From: Wyeomyia smithii
Taxonomy: Eukaryota; Arthropoda; Insecta; Diptera; Culicidae
Length of the DNA stretch: 64,000 nt
Reading direction: 5' to 3'
NCBI RefSeq assembly: GCF_029784165.1
Contig: NC_073696.1
Location: forward strand, 265,390,760 to 265,454,759
In this document: one piece after another, positions 34,968 to 45,648 of the stretch
Numbering within the stretch: the stretch's first letter is position 1
Layout: the number at the start of each line of letters is the position of its first letter
Made by a program: the position numbers and the translations under genes
Notes under the pieces: generated by a model
Database searches by the model: none
What the model was told of the DNA's origin: nothing
What the model saw: the letters and a program-made list of their open reading frames with translations, nothing else

Positions 34968-35103
34968 TAGCTTTTCAACCATTCCTGTGAATTTTGATGC
35001 TCTTAGCAAAGATAACTTTGTCAAAGACCGCACTATGCGGACTTTAGACGCACTTCTGCACACACTAGAGGCTCCAAAATTTACAGAAATGGTTAAACAG
35101 CTA
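34968..35103. repeat. Hairpin repeat E1 (136 bp)
   Basis: 'tagcttttcaaccattcctg' at the left pairs with the reverse of 'cagaaatggttaaacagcta' at the right; pairing continues through 'tgaattttgatgctc' / 'ggctccaaaattta'. A second copy, E2, is 380 bp downstream. Confidence 0.75.
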
Positions 35104-35346
35104 TCTTTTTAGGGCAACTTATTCAAGCATTAGGGCAGAATTTTTTTACTTTCTGTCGACCAGTGTTATTATCACTTTGAAACTTTTCCGTTTTCATTAG
35201 ATTTTTGTGATTCTTTTAGTACCGGAAAAATATCCTTTGACATTTACTAATAAATAACTTTACTTGAAAATAACCATTTTCTTTTTTTTTTTATCACATT
35301 GGTACATACAGGTTTTGCCCTGGAGCTCAAACTGAAAAAAGGAAAG

Positions 35347-35514
35347 ATGTTTTTCAACCAGTCTCGTGAATTTCGGTGCCCCTAACTTTTGCAGAGACTC
35401 AAATAAGTTTTCTCGTAAGCAAACGTAGAAGCGACGATCCCGGCGAACAATTGCTCTGCGGCCTTTGGACGCACTTTTGGGGCACCAAAATTCGCAGAAA
35501 TGTTAAAAAGCTAC
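35347..35514. repeat. Hairpin repeat E2 (168 bp)
   Basis: Same plan as E1: 'gtttttcaaccagtctcg' pairs with the end 'gcagaaatgttaaaaagcta'. E1 and E2 share the loop phrase 'gac.ttt.gacgcactt'. They are two diverged copies of one foldback repeat. Confidence 0.75.
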
Positions 35515-36377
35515 AATCTTTTTGGAACATATTTTTTTCGCTTCTCTAAACAAGAGTTACTAATGAGTGAAAACAATAAGGTGTTATATATTGACGTAGA
35601 ACTATGTCTCTCAGGTAGTTTGTGTGTCTGTGACCAATTTCAACTGCCTAAAAGCCAATTTGTTTTTGTTAGATTTTCGTTCATACAGTAATCGATTGGA
35701 AAATCATCTATGCATCTGCCCAAATGAAAAAAAAATGTAATTGGATTATTTGAACTATTGCATTATTGAAAATTGTCAAAGTTTGTTGAAACGCAGATTT
35801 CACCTGTGGTTGGTCCCTTAGTGCTTGCTTTCCTTAACACAGTCGACAGAATACCCAAGTAACAATCCGGCTGCATTCAGAAAACCTCATGTCGAATAAG
35901 TGTTGCACAGCGGCAACCGATGCTGTATAAACATAATGCTGATAGACGTGTTGAACAAACATTGTAAACATTTATTGTCGTCGCTTTTGATCAACAACAA
36001 CATTCTTCACTGAATAGTCGCTGTTTAATTGCTTTCGCGGAAGCGAGTGTGGAATATGCATTGGTTGAAGGTAACTAATAACAAATGAACATGCATTAAA
36101 ATTCATATGCTATAAACGTGCTATAAATGCTGTATCAATTCAAGAACAACTCAGTAACACTCAAAAGAGTGAGTGTATAATAAATGTTGCACAGTAGCAA
36201 CGGATACTGTATAAACAACGTTAAGTATGCGCTCAAGCTGTCATTATTTTCTCTGATTTTCTACAAGCAGCTAAAAAGTTAAGTTTATACATCTTTTAAG
36301 CACTGTTTAATTTTTTGTGACATTTTCGGGTACCATCAAATAATACAATTGTATAATATCCGACTACCAACGAAAAT

Positions 36378-37273
36378 ATGATGTTCAATAAATCTGATTT
36401 TAAAAAATATAAGAAAAGTGGCACATTTCATAGACGAATTAAACAAAATCGTGAGGAATGGGAGCTTAAACTCAAACAGCTCTTCACCTCTTCTGCTGTT
36501 CATACACAGGACTTTTCTAAAGGGCCAACAGTTAATAATAACAAGGTAGGTGTTTTGTTTTTATAAGCAAGAAAACTAATCATAACTAAAAATGTAAATG
36601 TTTTAGCAAATCGCTACAACAGTTATTGGCACAGCAGAACTCGATGAGGACCAGGCTGATAATTTTATGTTTCCCGAAAATAATGATTCCTTTTTGGACA
36701 ATCAAACCGATGTCACTGAAGAATGTGGTCAGCTGTGGAAAATAACTGAAATGGGTCTGCGAGAATGGGCTCTTAAGTTCAACATAAGACACACCGCTCT
36801 AAAAGAACTACTTAGTCTGTTGCGATATCAATATAATGATTCTAGTTTTCCAATCGATCCAAGAACTTTACTTGAAACACCTAGAAATGCCAGTGCGTTT
36901 TGCTCAGATTTAGCTGGTGGTAAATATTGGCATCAAGGGCTTGAAACGTGTCTAAGAACATATTTCTATGACCTATCAAATAACATATCACTTAAACTCA
37001 ATATAAATATGGACGGTTTGCCTATTCACAAAAGCTCAAATTACCAGTTTTGGCCGATACTTGGAAACATATACGGAATGGACCATATTCCTCCGATGGT
37101 AATAGGAATATTCTATGGAAAAAGTAAACCATCTGATATTCAAGAATATTTAACACCATTCGATGATGAAATGATTCCGCTTTTGAAACACGGACTAAAA
37201 ATTGGTGGATACATCGTTAACATACAGATAAGATGCTTCATTTGTGATTCTCCTGCTCGTGCTTTTGTCAAAG
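36378..37273 (+). pseudogene. TNP2-like (EnSpm/CACTA-related) DDE transposase, 5' part
   Basis: Exon 1 36378-36545 (56 codons, basic, MMFNKSDFKKYKKSG...) joins in frame to exon 2 from 36607 across a 61-bp GT-AG intron. Exon 2 carries the N-terminal half of the catalytic core: LKLNINMDGLPIHKSSNYQF with WPILG (first catalytic Asp in MDGLP), VIGIFYGKSKPSDIQEYL, and IRCFICDSPARAFVKG (second catalytic Asp in CDSP). Reading stops being protein-like at AAAG|GTAATG, a plausible intron donor at 37274. The expected Cys/His-rich continuation and last acidic residue are absent because a transposon starts 64 bp on, so no full product can be made. Confidence 0.7.
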
Positions 37274-37896
37274 GTAATGTTCTTGAAGCTCAGAAACAAA
37301 CCGAAACCCCAATTATATTATATTTATTCATCTAGGTTAGTGTTCGACATCGGACCGGGTAGGGTCGGGTTAAAGTCCGGTCCGGTCCGGTCCGAAGTCC
37401 GATCGGACCGGAACCTTCAAAGTCCGATTTTTTTCCGGACCGGACCGGAACGAAGCCATCCGGTTTTCGGAACGGACCGGGTAATGCTTTCCGGACCCCG
37501 GACATTTTTGGTGAAAAAAAAAAAATTATTTAATTTAGGTCTTAGAACGCAGCAAGTTTTTCATCCTTTTTGATTTTCTTCGCCTTTTTAACCTGTAATA
37601 TTGTTACATTGTTACATTTTTTTTTGCTATTTCAATTTTGCTCCTGCTATCACTTCGAAACTAGTGAACAACTGATAGACTCGCACAACTTGTTCTGAGT
37701 TTGTGCTGAATTCAAGGTGGTCAGCAAACCGGGAAATAGCCGGGAATTCGGAACTGAACCGGGAAAACCGGGAAATTCATCATGTCTATTTTTAACATTA
37801 TTTTTCATTTACACATGCTTGGGATCTGTTGTATTAGTTTAACGCACTATACATTTTCTGCCATCTCACAAACACTGGAAGGCTTAAGGAATCATT

Positions 37897-38085
37897 TAGT
37901 TGGTCTCGGGGTAAGGTGCTGGAGTAACAAGCCAGTCGTCATACGTTAGAATCTTGGCTAAGAGAGACGACCGTTAGATAGGATCCTAGCGCTAGCCCCG
38001 CAATTGTTCTGTACACTAATAGTTGGCTGCGATTGTTTTTCTCTAATTTGTCTCCCTTCTCATTCGCACTGATTAGGGCTTCAAC
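37897..38085 (+). mobile_element. tRNA-headed SINE
   Basis: TGGTCTCGGGG resembles a Pol III A box and GTTAGAATCTTGGC a B box about 40 nt on, followed by a non-tRNA body ('gctagccccgcaattgt', 'gtacactaatagttggctgcg'). The body looks like a widespread mosquito SINE, from memory only; name not assigned. Confidence 0.55.
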
Positions 38086-38404
38086 AGTATGTGGCGGCGA
38101 TCAAACATCAAAACAACCACCACTTTACAGGATCAACGTCTAATGTCATTTATGTCTGAGTTTGTTTCGAAGTTATGTACCGAATTCTTCACAGTTGATG
38201 TAAAAATATTCTTTAAAAAGAAACAAGATTTGAATCTTAGGTTACAAATCGCCAACAAAAACCTACAAAGCCCAGGGAAGGTAAAAACTTCAAATTACTG
38301 AAAAATAGTTTGAAGGCCAGAGAAGTCAAGAATGATTCCAATAAAATTTTATATGTTAACTTGAAATAGGCGAAAACTAAACTATAATAAAAAAATATTT
38401 TAAA

Positions 38405-38715
38405 CCTGAAACAAGTAGTGCCTCCACCAACCACGCTGGATCTGGGTTCGAATCCCAACGCCATAGGTGTCGATGGTTGTGTGGTGACGTTATCCACTCA
38501 CAATCAACCAAAACTGATCTAGATTCAATCCTCCGGAGATTTTCTGAGGCGAAAAATCTCTGGGTTCTTCTATCGCATGGGAAAGTGGGCACCGGTCCGT
38601 TAATCAACGGATCGTTAGTTAAGACTCTAGTTGAAGTCGCTTCCCCGGGTGTCGGTGATTGACATAATAGTGGTAGAAATAGACCATCAGAAAATAAGCA
38701 AAAATAAAAAAATCG
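38405..38715 (+). mobile_element. SINE-like repeat with B box and A-rich tail
   Basis: GGGTTCGAATCCC at 38446-38458 is a perfect Pol III B box; an A-box match upstream ('agtgcctccacc') is weak. About 250 bp of body end in an A-rich tail ('aaaataagcaaaaataaaaa'). No tRNA cloverleaf can be completed, so it is not a tRNA gene. Confidence 0.6.
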
Positions 38716-41524
38716 TAACCTAACCCATTCCCGGCGTATGATGCCATATGGCATTACCTGACATTCAAACTTTGATTTGAGTTCAACAATTATATTTGAA
38801 AATTTACACGAGGAAATTATTCAGCATCGTAAGAGAATAGATTGATGCTTAATATGCAACTCTGAAAAATAACTAGAATGTTTCCTCTCATCAACTAAAA
38901 ATGACTATGAACAAGTTATCAGGAAACAAGAAAAAAATAATAGAAAAAATTTAAAGTCAAGTCAATAAAAAAATTTAAAGTCAATTCAATTTAAAATTAG
39001 GTTTTAAAAGAGAAAATGAACTCAGAATTGGGAATTTAACTGGAAAAATTGCTAAGTTTTAGTCTGACGAGAAATCAGAAGAAGAAACTCTAGAAAAGAT
39101 TCCAAATTGAATTTTAAAATAATCCACAAACATATTTGAAATTCAATTTAGAATTAGTGGAAAATGAATTTTTATATTTTATTTTTAAATAAGCACTTTG
39201 AATAAGGCCAACATCCGTAACAAAGCTTAAAAACAATTAATGAAATTTCACAAGGCTTGAAATGATTGAAGTTTCCGAAGCTCAACAGCAGCCAAAACAA
39301 CTTTGAATTAAATTCCAAATTTGTAAAAATATATACTTAAGGTTTGAAAAAGCAGAAACCAGTTCTACAAAACGCAGAAAATCTCAACCAGAGAGTGCAG
39401 AAAGTTACAAATATTGCTTTAGTTAAACAGTTTAATTAAACCAGTAATTATTTACGTAAGTCTAAAATGACAGACAATTGTTCCAAAAAACGGTTCAAAA
39501 TAAATTAAAAATTTATGTGAAAATATTCTGAAACATGAAGCACAAATCGATTCTAAATTATATCCTGATTTTAGCTGAGTGAAATAATGAAAATCTCAGC
39601 CATGAAAAGTCGAAAAATCATCATGTGGGCCGAAGAAGTTAAATTTTTTCCAAGTTTTGAAATGAAATAATGATATTAAAAACAAGAGTCTCTCACAAAA
39701 TTATTTTGTCAATAAATAAACGTGGTTGAACTTATATATTTATGCGTTTTAAAACCGGGAAAACATCAATTTCTAACCGGGAAAAAATCCGGGAATTTGA
39801 AATTGGAAATCTCCTGGCCACCCTGTTTGTTGAATGCCATCGGCTAAATTGGTGGAAAGTGAGTTACAATATACATAATTTTTGTTTCATTTATGGTGTT
39901 GTTTATTTTCTTTTCATCATTCAGGACAATTCTGAAAGATTTCCGAACCTGTCGTTAATGGCAAGAGGCGTCCTGTGTGTTTCTGCATCGATTGTTTCAC
40001 TCTAAAACAAATTTTCTTCGGGACGGGTCCTCGTCACATCACGTATAAACAGACTAAGTAGGAAAAGAATCCGGCAGCTACTTTTACTAAAATATTGGCT
40101 TAAATAAATGTTCCAAAACTTGGAAAGTTGTAGAACCAGCCTTTCTTGTTACTACACTTTAAATTAGAATTAGAAAAAAAAATATAATAAAAAAATAGGA
40201 AAAATAAATTGCAAAATTTAGTTTGTATTGTATTGATTTAGTAAAACATTTTTCAACATGCATAAAAGTCTTTATAATAATTTTTTCACTAAAATAACGC
40301 TCTCGAAAAAACTGGCAACTTTTGTTCCCGGACTCCGGACCGGAACCGGAACGAAGCCAATCGGACCGGACCCAAATCAGACCGGAACGAGCTAGTTCCG
40401 ATTTTGTACCGGACCGGACCGGACCGGACCGGAACGCGGACCCAACGTTTTCGTTCCGATGTCGAACACTACTGTCAATGTCTAACAATGCGCTGCAAAC
40501 CTGTTATTATAACAGCTTTATAAGCAATATGATAACTGTTTTAATGACTACTTTACTTGTGTTCATATAAACGCCTTGGCAGCAAGTTTTTTTTTCATTG
40601 AACAAAAGTTTGTCACTGTGTTTGATTATAGTTGCATAAACCCATCCTCAATATTTTTGATCAACAGAGTGTTGGATAAATTTTCCAAAATCCACCGTAT
40701 AAGCATTGAATAGAAGTTTCTCATTTTGACTACCCAACATGTGTGCAACATGTGTTGAATAAAAACCATGCAATAAACGTTTATGAACCAAAAATTGTTT
40801 CTAGGGTAGTATACCTAGTTCAACGGGAATGCACTCTTTGCGCTATATAAGAGTGTGCTTCTGCTCAAACAAATCGGTTTACTAGTGGTTGGTGCAAGCG
40901 TCGAACATATTTCAGCAGTAGCAACAGTTATAGCAGCAGTGCATCGAATAAATAAGCTCTATTATGCTATAACTTTGTAATGAAAAGTCCTGGAGATGTG
41001 TGGCCTTCAATGAAAACGTGTGTTTTGTATGCCCGAATGCTTATTTAGAACAACGTTTTCTAGTAAAATGTAACTAACAAAAGTTAAGTACAAAAAACTA
41101 ACTTTCAAGTAACTTTTATAGAAAATACTCTGTAACTGTAACATGCCCCTTTTTAATCTATACGTTCCTGAAGTTATCGAAAAAATGAGCTAAATTGTGT
41201 TATAACTTTATAAGGAAAAGTCCTGGAAATGTGTGTTTTGTATGCCCTAACAATTCTTTCGAACGACACTTTCGTGTAAAATGCAACTAACAAAAGTTAA
41301 GTACAAAAAACTAGCTTTTGAATAAGTTCAATATAATATACTTTATAATTTTGTATCGAAAAAGATAGGATTTTCATTTATTCAACAAAGTTACATATTG
41401 TTGAATTTTCTACAACTTTTCTGAATAAACTATTCCTCTATCTCTTAACACAAAAGTTATTAAGCAGACAGTATGTGAAGTAAAGAGAGCGAAAAATAAG
41501 CAAACTGGAAATATGATACAGATT

Positions 41525-41610
41525 TGGAAAAATATACCGCATCCCGACGGGACATGAACCCGCAATCTCCCTGTCTCCGGCATGGTGTTGCATTCTGTCT
41601 GTGTAGATAT
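41525..41610 (-). mobile_element. tRNA-derived SINE head (minus strand)
   Basis: Minus strand reads GCGGGTTCATGTCCCGTCGGG, a B box within a T-arm-like hairpin (CGGG/CCCG). The upstream half ('caacaccatgccggagac') does not fold as a full tRNA. Flanks 41340-41520 and 41610-43130 are AT-rich with no recognised gene. Confidence 0.5.
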
Positions 41611-43135
41611 TTGTTAGTTAATTAGTGCATTATTTAAATAAAAATCTACAATAACTCGACAGATATAAGACATAAAAATTATCCTTCTTCGGCGTACTTC
41701 TGTGTATATTATAGCAAACAACATTACGAAACATTGAAAATTGTAGAAAATCTCTAGAAAATGTTATATTGAAAACAAACAAAAAAGATTCTGAAGGGCA
41801 TTCTAAACAAAACAGCACAATTGTTAATTTGAATTGGCAGATAAAAGTATGGTGTCTTCGACAATGTTGTTTGTTGTCACTTTGTTCCGCACTGTTTTAC
41901 GTGAAAAAAAGAGAAAAATAATATAAAAATAATAATCACAAAATTCGAAACTTCTTTAAAATGGAGAATATTTTTTTTCTGCACATATAAAATAGAGAAT
42001 TATTAATAAAACACTATGGCTTAAAATTTGTTTTTCTGAAGTAAAGAGTAATAAGTTTAAATGAGGGCTATATATTAATAAAAATAGTCAATAACCAAAG
42101 AAATGAGTGAGATAAAAAGAAACTTCCTCCAAAGAAATTGTTTGTTTCGTTATAGCAAACAATTTTGTAGAACATTTATAAATTGTAGAAGATCACTATA
42201 AAAGTTAAATTAAAAAAAAAAACATTTTTGGGGTAATCTATAGAAAACTCCACAAAAGTGCATTTAAATAGGTAGATAGAAGCAAGATATTTTTTACAAA
42301 GATATTTCTTTTAAAATGTGCTACAACCTTTCCATATAGTAGATTTTGTATTCCAAAATGAGAAAGATTAAATTGATTTCTCACTGTTGTGTGAATTAAT
42401 CACGAAATTACAAGTTCTGTAACTTGTAATTATGGAGTTAAAATAGTGCAACAATTTTTTTTGAAGACACTGCGGCTCTAAAATATTCTTTTTAGGTCGA
42501 AAAATTTTCGATCACGTTTTTGCAGTTTCGGAAACAGTGCATATCGTTGTGAAATCATGAAGTTGGAACGTTTTTGTATAGAGAACAGTATAAACCAGTT
42601 TTCTTCCGTTCTCTTGATTTTTGATGAAATTTCCCCCTCTACCTGTCAAACGCCTTTGAGAACTAAACTTTCCCTCACACAAAGTGACTTACTCTCTACA
42701 GCAGATGTGGCAACCCTGTAAGCTCACAGTTGTTAAGAGGAGAGTAAACTGTTTTCTCTTTTTATGGTGAAGATGAGCAAAACGAAGCCTGGTATAAACA
42801 TACTAGCATAAAACCTAATTCTATCCACTTGTGTATGACTTGGCACTCATCAAAGTTCAATTGGCTTGTAGTATTTACAAGGTCTAAGCTTTAAGCTTTT
42901 GCCCCCGCTTCAATATTATTTGGCCTCATTTTAATGAAAAATTCAGTACATAACTTCTTTCTTCCCCCTCATGGCGAATGGAAATGTTGGTTATGTCATA
43001 GAATGAGCTTTATCCTGTAGAAGACAGACAGTGTTCCAATGCTACGAGTTATCATTACTATATATGAGAGCACTTTTCTTCAAGCTTGTGAGCATTTCTG
43101 CATCTTGACTATAACAGCATATGCTATAGAAAAAA

Positions 43136-45335
43136 CAGGAGGGTTGTGTGCAAAGCCACGACCGCAAGGTTGAAGTAGAATACTTTTTCAAGAAAGATAA
43201 CCCGGCTGTCAGTCATTTTTCTAGTCAATAAACGTTGACTAATCAGATCAATCGAATTTTGCGCTTCAACAAGGATTGACTATTTTCAATAATATAGTAA
43301 GTTAATTGTTATGGTTGGGGCTTGACAATTTTTAAATTTTGAGATAAAATTTATTCATCAGGTTTCAATTTCATCCTGGAAAGGACAATTTGTTGTTCAA
43401 TTTAGTATCGGATAAGATGCCGATTACATCTTTGCGTTATCACTGACAGTGCGAACAAAGTATTCGTTGTGATGAAGTAAACAGTGAAATGCTGATTTAA
43501 CACTCAAAACTAGACGGCTCACGTGTTGTCAAAATAAGTCAACTTTTCATTGAATGCATTCACTAGTGCCCACTATCGCACAGAGACTGCATTTCACTAA
43601 AGTGCCTCACTGCATCAGCCGCTATCGATGCTGAGATCCGCTGCAACTAGTGTGCTATGCATTGCTACGCCACAGCTGTGGCCATTTTCCGCCATCGCTG
43701 GTATCCACTGCACTGCTAGTGCTGCTGCTAAGGGAGAGATGCTAAACTTATCGATTGTTATCGATATTAGTAAGAAATCATCGATAACTATCGATAGCCA
43801 TATCAGCCGATATTTCCCATCCTTTCTCTTATACTGACAAAGAGCACATTTTCAATTGCAAGGTCTATGTTTCTGTCGACTGTGCTTGGGAAGCAATCAT
43901 GTTAACGACCAAGCAGATCAATCGAATTTTGCGCTTCGACAAGGATTGGCCATTTTCAATAATATAGTAAGTTGCTTGTTATTGGGGCTTGTTTTTAAAT
44001 TTTGATTATGCGAAAAATTGATTTTTATGCCGATAATGAATGTTTCGGCTGTCGTGTTCATGACTGAACGAAAAGATAATTCAGTACGTTAAAGTAAAAT
44101 TATAATGTTTACAAATTAAAAAATGTGAATTAACTCATTAGATAATTTTAACTCAAGTTTTTATTTCATTCTGAAAAGGACAATTTGTTGTTCATTTTAG
44201 TATCTGTTCAAAGCAGAATCGGGGTTTTCGGCTTTGCTCTCGTTAAGCACCACACAGGATTCAAATTAAACTAACTACTGAGGAGATCAACGTTTATTGA
44301 AGCTCCGAACCGTTTCGCGTTTCGATGGGAAAGAGACCGTCTCTTTATTTCTAGCAGCTATGTACCCCACGTTGTGACAAATTTTATTATTTTTATAGCG
44401 CGAGAGCTAACTTTGCAGTGCTATAATTGCATTGACCACTGACAGCCTCTTTATATTGAAGCAACGCTTCTTATTAGAAACTGTCAGTATCGGATAAGAT
44501 GCCGATCACATTTCGCGTTATCACTGACAGTGTGAATTAACTATTCCTTGTGATAAAATAAACAGTGAAAAGCTGGTTTAATACTCAAAACTAGACGGCT
44601 CACGTGTTGTCAAAATAAGTCAACTTTTCATTGAATGCATTTACTAGTGCCCACTATCGCACAGAGACTGCATTTCACTAAAGTGTCTCACTGAATCAGC
44701 CGCTATCGATGCTGAGATCCGCTGCAACTAGTTCGCTATCCATAGCCATGCCACAGTTGTAGCCGCTATACGCTGCCATTGGTATCCACTGTCCCTGCAT
44801 CAGCTGGCCCAGTTGCTATCGTTTCTGGAATCCGCTGCAACTAGTGCGCTATCCATTGCTACGCCACAGCTGTGGCCGCTTTTCGCCATCGCTGGTATCC
44901 ACTGCACTGTTAGTGCTGTTGCTAAGGGAGGACGACTGCTGTTGTCGCTGTCTAGAACTATAATGAGCGGCTTCGGCTGAAACAGGCTCTTATATAGGCC
45001 AAATAGCATGTTTTGAATTGCAAGGTATATGATTCTGTCGACCGTGCTTGGGAAGCAATCATATAACGACCAATCAGAGGTCGAATTTTTCGTTTTGACA
45101 AGGCTTGACTATTTTCAATAGTACAATAGTGTGAATAATAAAATTACAATTATCTTCTTTTGGGAAGAATCTTAGAAGATTTTCCAATCTATTGCTGCAA
45201 GCACGAAGGAAATCCATCGAATACTTACCGATTTATTGGCATATGAAATTGGACATATTTTTCACTTTTTTCGGTTTTAGATTTTCATTTCACATCCCTA
45301 TGTAGCCGAACTTCCTGAGAGAAGTATTCTACTTC
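43136..45335 (-). mobile_element. Family B repeat, copy B2
   Basis: Inverted relative to B1. In element orientation the left end GAAGTAGAATACTTC is at 45335 after a T-run and the right end CAACCCTCCTG at 43136 before a T-run. Length 2200 bp. It lacks the 866-bp insertion of B1. TATA box (minus) at 44989-44996. The 69-codon frame at 43628 duplicates one in B1 and reflects the repeat, not a gene. Confidence 0.8.
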
Positions 45336-45648
45336 AAAAAGAAAATTAACTCTTCAATTTCCAATCCTATTTGTCGTGCAGAGGACAGTTCGTTTGTTTC
45401 AGAGCCAGTTCCACCACAAAAGAAATAATATTTCTTCAAGCTCGTGCCAATTGTCTCTATACCTACCACTATGTGTCCAAAAGAGAAGATTCATTAACTT
45501 TTCAATTGTAATATTGAAGTAGAATACTTCTCTCAGGAAGTTCGGCTACATAGGGATGTGAAATGAAAATCTAAAACCGAAAAAAGTGAAAAATATGTCC
45601 AATTTCAAATGCTAATACATCGGTTAGTATTCGATGGATTTGCACAGG

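Larger units (their letters stand above)
37713..39825. mobile_element. CCGGG-repeat element with CARGGTGGYCAG ends
   Basis: Begins CAAGGTGGTCAGCAAACCGG and ends CTGGCCACCCTG; both sides carry several 'accgggaaa' words in inverted orientation. Flanks ('tttgtgctgaatt', 'tttgttgaatgcc') are similar but not identical, so a degraded target duplication is possible. Contains two SINE-like insertions and an A-rich, gene-less interior (38760-39740). Confidence 0.55.
37338..40471. mobile_element. hAT-like element with GGACCGG subterminal arrays (3.1 kb)
   Basis: Ends TAGTGTTCGACATCGGA and the exact inverse TCCGATGTCGAACACTA. Each is followed inward by repeated CGGACCGGA words, forming long imperfect foldback arms. 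TAGNG starts are allowed for hAT; however the flanking 8-mers (ATCTAGGT, CTGTCAAT) do not match, so no target duplication supports the class. Interior non-coding and itself invaded. Confidence 0.65.
35854..40806 (+). mobile_element. CACTA/EnSpm-like DNA transposon, 4.95 kb, with later insertions
   Basis: Terminal repeats CCCAAGTAACAAT and, inverted, CCCTAGAAACAAT (11 of 13), flanked by TA on each side (35852-35853, 40807-40808). Subterminal repeats 'gttgcacag.(.)gcaac..at.ctgtataaaca' occur at about 35903 and 36184, and 'gttgcacacatgttg'-like words near the other end, as in CACTA elements. It contains a two-exon transposase gene (36378-37273), cut short by a hAT-like element (37338-40471). 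Ends CCC rather than CACTA are unusual, so the superfamily rests on the transposase. Confidence 0.6.
35757..41335 (+). repeat. B-like promoter repeat, split by the CACTA-like element
   Basis: 35757-35853 ('attgaaaattgtcaaag', 'tggttggtcc', 'gtcgacagaata') is the first half of the family B promoter module and 40807-40850 ('tatacctagttc', TATATAA at 40844) the second half. Removing 35854-40808 rejoins them to a sequence one base different from the copy at 26985. Downstream, two tandem units ('ataactttgtaatgaaaagtc', 40968 and 41199, period 231 bp) with 'aaaagttaagtacaaaaaact' in each. Confidence 0.6.

Noticed and set aside
38405..38715. tRNA gene
   Set aside because: Perfect B box, but acceptor and anticodon arms cannot be formed; a SINE body and A-rich tail follow. 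The same reasoning excludes 37897, 41525 and 56222.
30306..45335. One giant transposon with 2.2-kb terminal inverted repeats
   Set aside because: B1 and B2 each have complete left and right ends with their own T-runs, and B3 is a third independent copy, so separate insertions explain it better.
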